Under the pieces are notes generated by a model. It was given only the letters and a program-made list of their open reading frames with translations, had not been told where the DNA came from and did not search any database. A DNA stretch of 64,000 nucleotides from Muribaculaceae bacterium (GTDB lineage Bacteria; Bacteroidota; Bacteroidia; Bacteroidales; Muribaculaceae), in contig JAGASI010000024.1 of the NCBI GenBank assembly GCA_017621845.1, positions 1 through 64,000 of the forward strand. The letters run 5' to 3'. The position numbers and the translations under genes were made by a program. The number at the start of each line of letters is the position of its first letter. The first letter of the stretch is position 1. This document shows positions 26,428-35,886 of the stretch, piece by piece.

Positions 26428-26521
26428 TGCTTTCAAGGTTAAGTTTAATTATATATATGTAATTGTATCGTAGAGATATGATATTGTCTTTTGTGGTATA
26501 ACGTTGAATGAAGGTTGAAAG

Positions 26522-27652
26522 TTAGTAATCAGTCTGTATAATCATATATCTGTTGCCGGGTAGTGTTTTGATGATATCGGCCATCTCGAGTTGAAATAAT
26601 ATTGATGATAATTCAGAATAACTAATTGCAAGTCTGATTATTATCTCGTTGGTCATGCAGTCGGGATGGTCCTTTATATAATTATAGACTCTTGACTGTT
26701 CGGGAGAGAGTTGAAGGTTTAGGGTCTGTTGTTTAGGCTGTTTGGGCCTTTTAGGCCAGTTCATTGCTTGTATCAGATCCTCGGCATTGGTAATCAGTGC
26801 GGCGCGGTTGGTGGCGATGAGGTGATTGGTGCCACGGCTGTACCGGTCGTTGATGCGCCCGGGCACTGCAAATACTTCACGATTGTATTCCGATGCTATA
26901 CGAGCTGTAATCATGGCTCCGCCCTTGGTATCAGACTCAACGACTATCGTGGCGTCACAAAGAGCGGCGATAATCCTGTTGCGGGCAATAAAATTGCCTT
27001 TATGTATTGACTGAGAGGTAGTATACTCAGTTACCAATGCTCCACCGGCATTGATTATAGAGGCGGCTGTAGATCGATGTTCGGCAGGATAGACGGTGTT
27101 GAGGGGATGGGCTGTAACTGCTATTGTGGGTATGTCACACTTGAGAGCGGCCTTATGGGCGGCGATGTCTATGCCATAGGCAAGCCCGCTGACAATAACC
27201 ACGTCGCGACCATACTCCTGTGCCAGGTCTCTGACCAGACGTGCTACCATTTCGGTGCCGTATGCCGTAGCGTTGCGTGTGCCGACTATTGCTACCATAT
27301 ATCGGCTGTCGAGGTTGGCGTTGCCATATGTATAAAGCATCATGGGAGCGTCATCACATACTTTCAGCCGGGTAGGGTATTCGTCATCTTCCATCCATAG
27401 CGGTATGATGCTCTTCCGGCTGATGAATTGCACTTCTTGGCGTGCACGCTCCAGGAGTCCTAAACGATAATCATCATTGGCAATCTTGGTGGAGACATGA
27501 AACCGGTTGATAAACTCCCGCTCATCCATCTTGAAAAACTCGGTGACATCCCCCACTGCCTCAAGCATGTGACGTCCCGTGGTGATGTTCATGCCGGGAG
27601 CCATCGACAGTGCTATGCGATAGGTGAGTGTGTTATCGTCAATGAGAGACAT
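26522..27652 (-). CDS. dprA: DNA-processing protein DprA
   Basis: Binds incoming single-stranded DNA and loads RecA during natural transformation. The 376-residue protein has an N-terminal SAM/HhH region, the Rossmann-like DprA core (VAIVGTRNAT near 124, VIVSGLAYGIDIAAH near 157, KGNFIARNRIIAAL near 219, SDTKGGAM near 239 and VFAVPGR near 257), and a C-terminal winged helix (about 310-370). It lies between the phosphorylase and thioesterase genes on the same strand. DprA is also widespread in bacteria not known to be competent. Confidence 0.95.
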   Translation of the reverse strand: MSLIDDNTLTYRIALSMAPGMNITTGRHMLEAVGDVTEFFKMDEREFINRFHVSTKIANDDYRLGLLERARQEVQFISRKSIIPLWMEDDEYPTRLKVCDDAPMMLYTYGNANLDSRYMVAIVGTRNATAYGTEMVARLVRDLAQEYGRDVVIVSGLAYGIDIAAHKAALKCDIPTIAVTAHPLNTVYPAEHRSTAASIINAGGALVTEYTTSQSIHKGNFIARNRIIAALCDATIVVESDTKGGAMITARIASEYNREVFAVPGRINDRYSRGTNHLIATNRAALITNAEDLIQAMNWPKRPKQPKQQTLNLQLSPEQSRVYNYIKDHPDCMTNEIIIRLAISYSELSSILFQLEMADIIKTLPGNRYMIIQTDY

Positions 27653-27704
27653 GGAGTGGGAAATTTAGTGGAATATAAAATGGGCGGTTGGGGATGAAGG
27701 GTGA

Positions 27705-28118
27705 TTATATGGTCTTGAGGTATTTACCAAAAGCTTGGGCGAGGACATCACCGCGGGTGAGGTGTCCGTTTTCTATGCAGGCGACAGTTATCATTGCCTT
27801 GATGACCGGGGTGCCATCCGGGAGATAGATGTCCTGTTGGAAATAAAATTTAGGACCTCGGCGGCCAATGTTTAGACAACTTACAAATTCGTCACCGATA
27901 TGCAAAGGTTGGCGGTAATCAATGCTGATATGGGCCAATACCGGGTCAATGCCTCGTGAGTGCATCTCGCCAAACGACAGACCCGCTTGGCGACAAAATT
28001 CATGCCGGGTGTGCTCGAGATAGTGAAGATAATTGGCATTATTGACAATGCCCTGATAATCAATCTCGTAGTCTCTTACCGACATGGGAAGTGAAAAGGT
28101 GTAGTCGCTATAATCCAT
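27705..28118 (-). CDS. Acyl-CoA thioesterase, 4HBT/YbgC type
   Basis: A 137-residue hotdog-fold enzyme expected to hydrolyse acyl-CoA or acyl-ACP thioesters. The signature YQGIVNNANYLHYLEHTRHEF (about 23-43) carries the substrate-binding and catalytic residues in the YbgC pattern, with Asn replacing the usual catalytic Asp (VNN instead of VDN). The second block DYRQPLHIGDEF follows near 78. It is encoded upstream of dprA, divergent from the Ntn hydrolase gene, and read from the promoter at 28151-28144. Confidence 0.85.
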   Translation of the reverse strand: MDYSDYTFSLPMSVRDYEIDYQGIVNNANYLHYLEHTRHEFCRQAGLSFGEMHSRGIDPVLAHISIDYRQPLHIGDEFVSCLNIGRRGPKFYFQQDIYLPDGTPVIKAMITVACIENGHLTRGDVLAQAFGKYLKTI

Positions 28119-28143
28119 TGTGCTTATAGTAGGTTTTAAAAAT

Positions 28144-28175
28144 CAAAGGTAATTAATTTTCATCATATACAGCAA
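28144..28175 (-). promoter_or_regulatory. Promoter of the thioesterase-dprA unit
   Basis: On the minus strand, a weak TTG-type -33 near 28175-28173, 21 bases, then a perfect TACCTTTG -7 at 28151-28144, 26 bases before the ATG. Confidence 0.6.
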
Positions 28176-28194
28176 CTAATAGACGATAAAGTTG

Positions 28195-28202
28195 TAAATT
28201 TG
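28195..28202 (+). promoter_or_regulatory. -7 element for the Ntn hydrolase gene
   Basis: TAAATTTG lies 22 bases before the ATG at 28225, divergent from the thioesterase promoter. No TTTG is seen at the -33 position. Confidence 0.5.
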
Positions 28203-28224
28203 TGTTGAAAAAATATAAAACGAT

Positions 28225-29325
28225 ATGAATAGAATAAATTACATGGCCATCCTGCTTCTCCTGATGGGTGTGATGTTGCCTGTGCAGGAAATGATTGGAT
28301 GTACCTCGATGATTGTGAGTGGACGTGTCTCGGCTTCGGGCAAGCCATTGCTCTGGAAGCATCGGGATACCGGCACAGAGCATAACTTTGTAGAACGTGT
28401 CTCCCGCCCGGGAGAATATGCCTATGTCGCGTTATTCAATGGAGGAGACTCATTGCTCCGTGAGGCATGGATGGGAATGAACGACCGGGGATTTGCGATT
28501 ATGAACACCGCATCTTATAATCTTGCCCCTGATACGGCCAAGGTCAAAGACCGCGAGGGTATAGTAATGTCGCGTGCTTTGGCCGTATGTCGCACAGTTG
28601 AAGACTTTAGCACGCTTCTTGACACCCTCCCCAAGCCACTCGGCGTTCAGGCCAATTTTGGTGTGATTGACGCTGAGGGTGATGGCGCATACTTTGAAAC
28701 CGACGATTATACATATAAAATATATAAACTCCAAGATAGTGAGACCGGAGTTTTGATACGTACCAATTTTTCGTTGTCGGGAAATGATACCGATGGTATG
28801 GGATATATACGTTACGATAATGCCCGTTATCTCACGCAGCAGGCCGTGGCTGGACATTCGCTTACGCCGGCTCATTTTACTGAATTGTGTTCACGCTCGT
28901 TTTATCATAGTATGCTTGAAAAAGATTGCGCCTGGGATACGACTGTCAGATGGGTTGTCGATCAGGATTTTATACCGCGATATTCGTCGTCAGCTTCTAT
29001 TGTTATTGAGGGATGTCTACCCGGGGAGTTTGACAATAATTATATAATGTGGACCACCTTGGGATATCCTCCTGTTTCACATGTAGAGAAAGTTACAATA
29101 GATGAAGTTCCCCGAGCTCTGAGACCGACAGCCGAGGGGTGGCGTGCGCCGGCTTGCAATAATGCTATAGAATTCAAGCGCAAGGCGTTCCCTGTACAAC
29201 GAGGTAGCGGCAAACGCTATATTGATATGGATTATCTCAGAGCGAAAAGTAATGATGAGTGTGACTTGAGTTTTAAAAACTACAAAATGCATTATCAGAT
29301 TAATAAAAGCGTGCAAAATAAATGA
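28225..29325 (+). CDS. Secreted Ntn hydrolase (C45/linear amide hydrolase family)
   Basis: A 366-residue protein with a signal peptide (MAILLLLMGVMLPVQ) whose cleavage would expose Cys26 of GCTSMIVSG as the N-terminal nucleophile. Further conserved parts are WKHRD near 49-53, GMNDRGFAIMNTAS near 83, and NFGVIDAEGDGAYFE near 144-159. The family includes acyltransferases and amidases acting on acyl-amino acids, penicillins or conjugated bile acids. The motif set fits the C45 (AAT-like) branch better than classical bile salt hydrolases. It probably acts in the periplasm; the substrate is unknown. Confidence 0.8.
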   Translation: MNRINYMAILLLLMGVMLPVQEMIGCTSMIVSGRVSASGKPLLWKHRDTGTEHNFVERVSRPGEYAYVALFNGGDSLLREAWMGMNDRGFAIMNTASYNLAPDTAKVKDREGIVMSRALAVCRTVEDFSTLLDTLPKPLGVQANFGVIDAEGDGAYFETDDYTYKIYKLQDSETGVLIRTNFSLSGNDTDGMGYIRYDNARYLTQQAVAGHSLTPAHFTELCSRSFYHSMLEKDCAWDTTVRWVVDQDFIPRYSSSASIVIEGCLPGEFDNNYIMWTTLGYPPVSHVEKVTIDEVPRALRPTAEGWRAPACNNAIEFKRKAFPVQRGSGKRYIDMDYLRAKSNDECDLSFKNYKMHYQINKSVQNK

Positions 29326-29347
29326 ACTATAAATTAACAATCATTTC

Positions 29348-29719
29348 ATGAACCCTGCAATTACAACAATACTGTTATTGATTATCTCCAATCTGTTTAT
29401 GACATTTGCCTGGTATGGGCATCTTAAACTTCAGTCGTCAGGAATTTCGAGCAACTGGCCCTTATGGGGTGTAATATTATTTTCATGGGGAATCGCTCTT
29501 GCCGAATATTCATTTATGATACCGGCCAACCGTATAGGTTTCAGTGGTAATGGAGGCCCGTTTTCATTGATGCAACTCAAGGTCATCCAGGAAGCTGTGA
29601 CATTGGTAATATTTACAATCGTGGTGATGTTTGTATTTGGAGGCGAGACACTCAGGTGGAATCACATACTGGCCTTTCTGTTGCTCATTATGGCTGTCTA
29701 CCTGATGTTCATGGATTAG
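29348..29719 (+). CDS. DUF486 (DMT-like) small membrane protein
   Basis: A 123-residue inner-membrane protein with four hydrophobic helices. The motifs FMTFAWYGHL near 18, GIALAEYSFMIPANRIG near 49 and QLKVIQEAVTL near 76 are characteristic of DUF486, a half-length relative of drug/metabolite transporters. It probably works as a dimer; the substrate is unknown. The gene follows the Ntn hydrolase after 22 bases and may share its transcript. Confidence 0.87.
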   Translation: MNPAITTILLLIISNLFMTFAWYGHLKLQSSGISSNWPLWGVILFSWGIALAEYSFMIPANRIGFSGNGGPFSLMQLKVIQEAVTLVIFTIVVMFVFGGETLRWNHILAFLLLIMAVYLMFMD

Positions 29720-29798
29720 ATGGGAGAGAGTGCCGGATGTAGAAACAAGAGAATAAAGAGAATAAATAAATTTTTAGAGGCTTATAACACTATGTGTG

Positions 29799-29829
29799 TT
29801 GGCGTAATGAGAAAAAATTTATAAATTTG
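29799..29829 (+). promoter_or_regulatory. Promoter of tig
   Basis: A TTG-type -33 (29799-29801), about 20 bases, and TAAATTTG at 29822-29829. The leader before the ATG at 29919 is about 83 bases. Confidence 0.6.
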
Positions 29830-29918
29830 CAGGCTGTTAACACTCCAATACTCGAGAGTGTTAAATACTCGTGGAAATTATTTAGTAAATAAACATCATA
29901 AACACTGACAATAGCGAT

Positions 29919-31289
29919 ATGAACGTTAATTTTGAAAAAACCTCGGATGTTGCAGGTCTCATTACCGTCAACGTCGTTGAGGCTGACTATGCTGAAAAAG
30001 TAAAGAAAGAACTTAAAGAAATATCTAAAAAACGCACAGTGCCCGGTTTCCGCCAGGGTCATGTGCCTATGGGACAGCTCCAGCGCATGTTTGGTAAACA
30101 AGTCAAGAGTGACGTCCTGAATCAAGAAGTATATGAGGCTGTCATTAAGTATCTCCAAGAAAATAAAATTTCGGTTCTCGGAGAGCCTCTTCCCGTTGAT
30201 GTCAAAGAAGTAGATCTCACACAACCTGACTACACGTTCCAATATGAGGTAGGCCTTACCCCCGAGATTAACATCACCATCGATAAGAACGACAAACTTC
30301 CCTTCTATGAAATTGAAGTCAGCGACGAGATGATTGCCGAGCAGGATAAGAACTTCTGCGAGCGCTTTGGTTCTCAGGTTCCAGGAGAAGAAGTTACCGG
30401 ACGAGCCCTTGTTAAGGGTACCATCATGCAGATGAACGAGGATGGCACTATCAACGAGAATGAAGGAGCTGTTCAGGTGATTGACGGTATCGTTGCTCCC
30501 TTCCTGTTCAAGAGCGAAGCCCAGAAAGCAATCTTCGAGGGTAAGAAAGTAGGAGATAAAGTCGTGTTCAATCCCTATGAAACTTGTGAAGGCAATCCCG
30601 CCGAGCTCGCTTCTATGCTTCACCTCGACAAGGATATCGCCAAGGATATCAAGGACAACTTTGAAATGGCCATAAGTGAAATCATTGTTGTGAAGAATGC
30701 CGAGCATGACCAGACGTTCTTTGATAATGTTTTTGGACACGACAAGGTTCACAATGAAGAGGAATACAAAAAAGCAGTAGCCGACATGATTAAGGCTCAG
30801 CTCAATGGCAACTCTGTAAGTCTTTTCAATCGTGAGGCTTCAGACTACCTCGTGGAGAAATATGGCAATATGACCCTGCCCGTTGAATTTCTCAAAAAAT
30901 GGCTTGTAGCACGCAACGAAGAACTTACCGCTGAGAATATTGACAAAGAGTTTGAGCAGATGCTACCCTCGCTTAAGTGGCAATTGATCAAGGAACGCGC
31001 TGCCCAGGTGCTCAATGTCAAAATTACCGAAGATGATATACTTTCTTATGCCAAACAGATGACATATCATCAATTCCTCCAATATGGCATCACCAATGCC
31101 GATGATGAAACTATCACAGCATCAGCCAAACGTATCCTTGCCGACAAGAACTACCGTAGTCAGATTGTCGAACAAGTAGGCGACCAAAAACTCTTTAGCG
31201 CTATTTCAGAAGCTGTATCTCTTGATAAAAAGGAAATTTCGCTTGAAGACTTTAAGAAAGTCGTTGACAAAATCAACAACGCTGAATAA
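29919..31289 (+). CDS. tig: Trigger factor
   Basis: Ribosome-bound chaperone and peptidyl-prolyl isomerase for nascent chains. The N-terminal ribosome-binding domain has the signature VPGFRQGHVPMGQL (about 43-56, GFRxGxxP). The middle domain (about 150-245) is a much-altered FKBP-like domain, and the C-terminal helical domain forms the chaperone cradle. The length of 456 residues is normal. It precedes clpP and clpX, a conserved order in many bacteria. Confidence 0.93.
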   Translation: MNVNFEKTSDVAGLITVNVVEADYAEKVKKELKEISKKRTVPGFRQGHVPMGQLQRMFGKQVKSDVLNQEVYEAVIKYLQENKISVLGEPLPVDVKEVDLTQPDYTFQYEVGLTPEINITIDKNDKLPFYEIEVSDEMIAEQDKNFCERFGSQVPGEEVTGRALVKGTIMQMNEDGTINENEGAVQVIDGIVAPFLFKSEAQKAIFEGKKVGDKVVFNPYETCEGNPAELASMLHLDKDIAKDIKDNFEMAISEIIVVKNAEHDQTFFDNVFGHDKVHNEEEYKKAVADMIKAQLNGNSVSLFNREASDYLVEKYGNMTLPVEFLKKWLVARNEELTAENIDKEFEQMLPSLKWQLIKERAAQVLNVKITEDDILSYAKQMTYHQFLQYGITNADDETITASAKRILADKNYRSQIVEQVGDQKLFSAISEAVSLDKKEISLEDFKKVVDKINNAE

Positions 31290-31600
31290 TACATAGCGCA
31301 GACCTTATAAATACCGATGGCTGACATGGTGCCGATTTGCCATGCCAGCCATCGGTGTATTGATATAAATATGAAACAACTTACGACATGGATAATAGTT
31401 ATCAGGGGATTTATGCCGGAAAATATATGTTGAACTTTTGGAAAAATTATAAAAGAATAAAATATTTATTGGCAAAGTATTGTGTAAATTAGAATTTTTT
31501 TTATAACTTCGTAATGGCAAATAGGCGTTTTAAACCGGCGAGGACCGGAAATTATGTCATTGCCTATGATTAACCCGGTTATTAAGAAAAAAAATATATT
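31290..31600 (+). other. tig-clpP intergenic region
   Basis: A gap of 311 bases holds a hairpin behind tig (31313-31356) and an AT-rich region at 31430-31520. TAACTTCG at 31504-31511 is a possible -7 for clpP, leaving a leader of about 85 bases. Nothing else is recognised. Confidence 0.5.
31313..31356 (+). terminator. Hairpin after tig, possible terminator
   Basis: ACCGATGGCTG (31313-31323) pairs with CAGCCATCGGT (31346-31356), with an inner CATGG/CCATG stem. The following sequence is only moderately T-rich, so termination may be partial and clpP may receive read-through. Confidence 0.6.
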
Positions 31601-32302
31601 ATGATAAACAATAATGACTTCAGAAACTATGCCGTGCATCACCTCGGTATGAACGGTCTTGCACTTGACCAATACACATCAAAAATTAATGACAGCAATA
31701 TCGTAAGTGCCAGCTATATCTCCCCGACAATCATAGAAGAGCGTCAGCTCAACGTGGCCCAGATGGATGTGTTCTCACGCTTGATGATGGACCGTATCAT
31801 ATTCCTGGGCACTGATGTCAACGACTATACAGCCAATGTAATCCAAGCCCAACTGCTATATCTTGACTCGGCCGATCCCGGCAAGGATGTATCTATATAT
31901 ATCAACTCTCCCGGTGGCTCAGTGTATGCCGGTCTCGGTATCTATGACACTATGCAGTATATCTCGAGCGATGTAGCCACAATATGTACCGGAATGGCAG
32001 CATCAATGGCGGCAGTGTTGCTGGTAGCCGGCGAAAAAGGCAAGCGATTTGCCTTGCGACATTCTCGTGTGATGATACATCAGCCCATGGGCGGGGCACA
32101 GGGCCAAGCATCGGATATTGAGATAACCGCCCGTGAAATCCAAAAACTAAAAAAAGAACTCTATACTATTATATCAGACCACTCGGGTCAACCATTTGAG
32201 AAAGTTGAGGCCGACTCAGATCGCGATTACTGGATGACCGCCGGCGAGGCCAAAGAATACGGTATGATTGATCAAGTACTCATCCGCGCTAAGAAAGCTT
32301 AA
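31601..32302 (+). CDS. clpP: ClpP protease, proteolytic subunit
   Basis: Serine protease that degrades proteins delivered by ClpX. The catalytic triad is visible: Ser135 in GMAASMA, His160 in MIHQPM, and Asp209 in DRDYWM. The 233-residue length includes an N-terminal extension of about 35 residues relative to the E. coli enzyme, as in many Bacteroidetes, which may contain a propeptide. It lies 11 bases upstream of clpX, so the pair is cotranscribed. Confidence 0.96.
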   Translation: MINNNDFRNYAVHHLGMNGLALDQYTSKINDSNIVSASYISPTIIEERQLNVAQMDVFSRLMMDRIIFLGTDVNDYTANVIQAQLLYLDSADPGKDVSIYINSPGGSVYAGLGIYDTMQYISSDVATICTGMAASMAAVLLVAGEKGKRFALRHSRVMIHQPMGGAQGQASDIEITAREIQKLKKELYTIISDHSGQPFEKVEADSDRDYWMTAGEAKEYGMIDQVLIRAKKA

Positions 32303-32313
32303 TTTTTATACCA

Positions 32314-33558
32314 ATGGCTAAGAAAAAAAATCAAGTAGAATGTTCATTCTGTGGTAGGCCGGCCTCGATGAGCGAGGTGATGATACCTTCGGCCAATCAG
32401 GAGGTATACATCTGTGCCGAGTGTGTCGACCAGATTCACACATTGCTCAAGGACTATCGCGGTGGCGACTCACATGAAGCTCTTGACAAAAATAACGATA
32501 TAGACCTGCAGAAAGTACCCAAGCCTAAGGAAATAAAAGAATTCCTCGACCAATATATCGTTGGACAAGATGAAGCCAAAAAGTATATGTCGGTGGCCGT
32601 ATATAACCACTACAAACGTTTGGCTCAAGAAGCAGGAGATGATGTTGACATCGAGAAGAGCAATATCATACTCGTTGGGCCGACAGGTACCGGCAAGACA
32701 CTTATAGCTCGTACTATAGCCAAGATGCTTGATGTACCCTTCACCATAGTCGATGCCACTGTCCTCACTCAGGCCGGATATGTAGGCGAGGACATTGAGT
32801 CTCTGCTGACACGACTGCTCCAGGCTGCCGATTATGATGTAGCTAAAGCCGAGCGAGGTATCGTGTTTATTGATGAAATTGACAAGATTGCACGTAAAGG
32901 TGACAACCCCTCGATTACGCGTGATGTCAGTGGTGAAGGCGTCCAACAAGGCCTACTCAAATTACTCGAAGGCTCTATTGTAAACGTTCCGCCACAAGGT
33001 GGCCGCAAGCATCCCGAGCAAAAGATGATTCCTGTCGATACCAAGAATATTCTGTTTATTTGTGGTGGAGCCTTTGACGGTATAGAACAAAAAATCGCCC
33101 ACCGTCTCAACTCCCATGTGGTAGGCTATTCGGCTGACGGTCGTCGACACCTCAAAGGTGAGCAATATATGCGTTATGTTGCTCCTCAGGACCTCAAATC
33201 ATTTGGTTTGATACCCGAGATAATCGGTCGTCTGCCGATACTCACCCATCTCGATCCACTTGACAAGGAAGCCCTGCGAAAAGTCCTTACAGAACCCAAA
33301 AATGCTGTTACCAGACAGTATGAAAAACTGTTCAAGATGGATGGTGTCAAACTTAAGTTTGATGACAATGCTCTGGACTATATCGTTGACAAGGCTATAG
33401 AATTTAAACTTGGAGCACGTGGACTTCGCTCGATTGTCGAGGCTATAATGATTGATGCAATGTTTGATATCCCATCGAGCAAGACCAAGACTTTTACGGT
33501 AACCCGTAAGTATGCCGAAGAAAAGATCAGACAGTCCAATCTCGATGATTTCAAATAA
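32314..33558 (+). CDS. clpX: ClpX ATPase, substrate-recognition subunit
   Basis: AAA+ unfoldase that recognises tagged substrates and threads them into ClpP. The N-terminal zinc-binding domain has Cys10, Cys13, Cys34 and Cys37. Walker A is GPTGTGKT (Lys128), Walker B is IVFIDEIDK near 190-198, and the sensor/arginine motifs lie in the region 300-370 ([10 protein letters not shown]). At 414 residues it is full length. It follows clpP directly. Confidence 0.97.
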   Translation: MAKKKNQVECSFCGRPASMSEVMIPSANQEVYICAECVDQIHTLLKDYRGGDSHEALDKNNDIDLQKVPKPKEIKEFLDQYIVGQDEAKKYMSVAVYNHYKRLAQEAGDDVDIEKSNIILVGPTGTGKTLIARTIAKMLDVPFTIVDATVLTQAGYVGEDIESLLTRLLQAADYDVAKAERGIVFIDEIDKIARKGDNPSITRDVSGEGVQQGLLKLLEGSIVNVPPQGGRKHPEQKMIPVDTKNILFICGGAFDGIEQKIAHRLNSHVVGYSADGRRHLKGEQYMRYVAPQDLKSFGLIPEIIGRLPILTHLDPLDKEALRKVLTEPKNAVTRQYEKLFKMDGVKLKFDDNALDYIVDKAIEFKLGARGLRSIVEAIMIDAMFDIPSSKTKTFTVTRKYAEEKIRQSNLDDFK

Positions 33559-33699
33559 CTCTGCCAAAGGCATGACTTGTGAAGTCCAACCACTGTCAAT
33601 CATAATGTCACCGACTTTACTCGGCAATTAGTAATGACCGGACCACATCATGCCAGCGTTAAAAAATACTCCTCTGAACCCATAAAATAAATTTAATCC

Positions 33700-35880
33700 A
33701 TGGTAACTAAACAGCAACTTGCCCAAGCCCTTAAATATCACTTTGGTTTTGATACATTCAAGGGCAACCAAGAAGACATAATATTAAGCCTTCTCAATGG
33801 ACACGACACTTTTGTGCTCATGCCTACCGGTGGTGGCAAGTCGCTATGTTATCAGTTGCCGGCATTGATAATGGACGGCACTGCCATAGTGGTGTCTCCA
33901 TTGATAGCCTTGATGAAAAACCAGGTAGATGCTATGCGTCACTTCAGTGCCAATGACAGCATCGCCCACTTCCTTAACTCATCTTTGACGCGGGCAGCCA
34001 TAGAGCAAGTAAAGAGCGATGTCCTCTCGGGACACACTCGATTACTATACGTTGCTCCCGAGTCATTGACCAAGGAAGATAATATCGAGTTTTTCAAGCT
34101 GGTAAAAATCTCATTTTATGCTATAGACGAGGCGCATTGTATCTCGGAGTGGGGACATGATTTCCGCCCCGAATATCGTCGCATACGTCCTATAATCAAT
34201 GAAATATGCAATCGCCCCGTTATCGCGTTGACCGCGACCGCCACGCCTAAGGTTCAACACGATATACAGAAAAATCTCGGCATGACCGATGCCAACGTCT
34301 ACAAGGCCTCGTTCAACCGCCAGAACCTATACTATGAGATAAGGCCCAAAAACAAAAATATCGATCGCGATATCATCAAATTCATAAAGAACAATGAAGG
34401 TAAGTCGGGTATAGTATATTGTCTTAGCCGTAAAAAAGTCGAAGAGTTTGCTACGCTTCTTACGGTCAACAACATCAAGGCATTACCCTATCATGCAGGC
34501 ATGGATGCCGCCACACGTTCGGCCAATCAGGATGCCTTCCTTCACGAGCGTGTAGACATTATCGTTGCCACGATTGCATTTGGTATGGGTATTGACAAGC
34601 CCGATGTGAGATTTGTGATACACTACGATATGCCTAAGTCTCTTGAAGGATATTACCAGGAGACAGGACGAGCCGGTCGTGATGGAGGCGAAGGCCGTTG
34701 CATAACCTTCTATGCTGCCAAGGACCTGCGCAAGATGGAAAAATTCATGCAGGGAAAACCACTGTCCGAACAGGAAATAGGTAAACAGCTATTGATGGAG
34801 ACTGCGGCATATGCTGAATCTTCGGTTTGCCGGCGACGCACGTTGTTACATTATTTCGGAGAAGTGTATGACCGGGACAACTGTGGCAACTGTGATAACT
34901 GTGTCAATCCCAAGCCCAAGATAGAAGCGCGTGAGGAATTACTTGAGATACTTGAGGCTATACAAATCCTTGGCGAGCCGTTCAAGGCCGAGCACATAGT
35001 TGACGTGCTCAGAGGTCGTGTGACTGCCGACATTAAGTCTTATAACCATCAAGACCTTGAGATATTTGGATGTGATGACAAGTCCGACCCCAAATTCCTC
35101 CATACAGTTATAAGACAAGCAACCCTTGAAGGTCTTATACGTCGAGATATCGAAAATTATGGGCAGATAAATATTACACCTGCCGGCTTAGAGTATATGC
35201 AATCGCCCCACTCGTTTAAGGTGGTCGAGGATGTGGATTATAGCAATGAAGACTATGAAGTCGAGATGTCGGGAGGCGCTTTGTCGGTGATTGACCCCGA
35301 GCTATATTCAATACTTAAAGATTTGAGATCTAAGGTGGCACGGCGACTTGACCTGCCCCCATATGTCATTTTCCAGGACCCGTCGCTTGAGGCTATGGCT
35401 ACAACTTATCCCATTTCACTTGAAGAATTGCAGAACATCCCGGGTGTTGGCTCGGGTAAGGCCAAGCGTTATGGTAAGGAATTTGTAGAAGTTATTAAAA
35501 ACCACGTTGAAGAGAATGATATTGAACGTCCCGAAGACCTGAGAGTGCGCTCGGTAGCCAATAACTCACGTATGAAAATATCAATCATACAGGCTATTGA
35601 CCGAAAGATCGCTCTTGATGAACTTGCCAACAGCAAGGGTATTGACTTTGACCAGTTGCTTGACGAATTGGAAGCTATCGTATACTCAGGCACTAAAATC
35701 AATATCGCATATTATATAGACACAATCCTTGACGATGATATGCAAGAAGAGATATATACATATTTCCGCACTGCAACATCCGACAGCCTTTCTTTGGCCC
35801 GTGAAGAATTTGAATCAGAATATACCGACGAGGAATTAAGACTCGTGCGTATAAAATTCATCTCCGAGATGGCTAACTAA
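33700..35880 (+). CDS. recQ: ATP-dependent DNA helicase RecQ
   Basis: A 3'-5' helicase of the RecF pathway. Walker A is TGGGKS (43-48) and the DEAH box is Asp143-His146. Motif VI is QETGRAGRDG near 325, the zinc site is formed by cysteines around 378-407 (CRRRT, CGNCDNC), followed by a winged helix and an HRDC domain around 520-605 (LPPYVIFQD, IPGVG). The C-terminal part (about 615-726) is a helical extension typical of Bacteroidetes RecQ. It follows clpX after 141 bases. Confidence 0.96.
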   Translation: MVTKQQLAQALKYHFGFDTFKGNQEDIILSLLNGHDTFVLMPTGGGKSLCYQLPALIMDGTAIVVSPLIALMKNQVDAMRHFSANDSIAHFLNSSLTRAAIEQVKSDVLSGHTRLLYVAPESLTKEDNIEFFKLVKISFYAIDEAHCISEWGHDFRPEYRRIRPIINEICNRPVIALTATATPKVQHDIQKNLGMTDANVYKASFNRQNLYYEIRPKNKNIDRDIIKFIKNNEGKSGIVYCLSRKKVEEFATLLTVNNIKALPYHAGMDAATRSANQDAFLHERVDIIVATIAFGMGIDKPDVRFVIHYDMPKSLEGYYQETGRAGRDGGEGRCITFYAAKDLRKMEKFMQGKPLSEQEIGKQLLMETAAYAESSVCRRRTLLHYFGEVYDRDNCGNCDNCVNPKPKIEAREELLEILEAIQILGEPFKAEHIVDVLRGRVTADIKSYNHQDLEIFGCDDKSDPKFLHTVIRQATLEGLIRRDIENYGQINITPAGLEYMQSPHSFKVVEDVDYSNEDYEVEMSGGALSVIDPELYSILKDLRSKVARRLDLPPYVIFQDPSLEAMATTYPISLEELQNIPGVGSGKAKRYGKEFVEVIKNHVEENDIERPEDLRVRSVANNSRMKISIIQAIDRKIALDELANSKGIDFDQLLDELEAIVYSGTKINIAYYIDTILDDDMQEEIYTYFRTATSDSLSLAREEFESEYTDEELRLVRIKFISEMAN

Positions 35881-35886
35881 AAAGCT

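Noticed and set aside
29790-30752. A 320-codon open frame opposite the trigger-factor gene
   Set aside because: It is an antisense shadow of tig; its peptide is rich in Phe, Leu, Ile and His as expected from the reversed frame and it has no domain.
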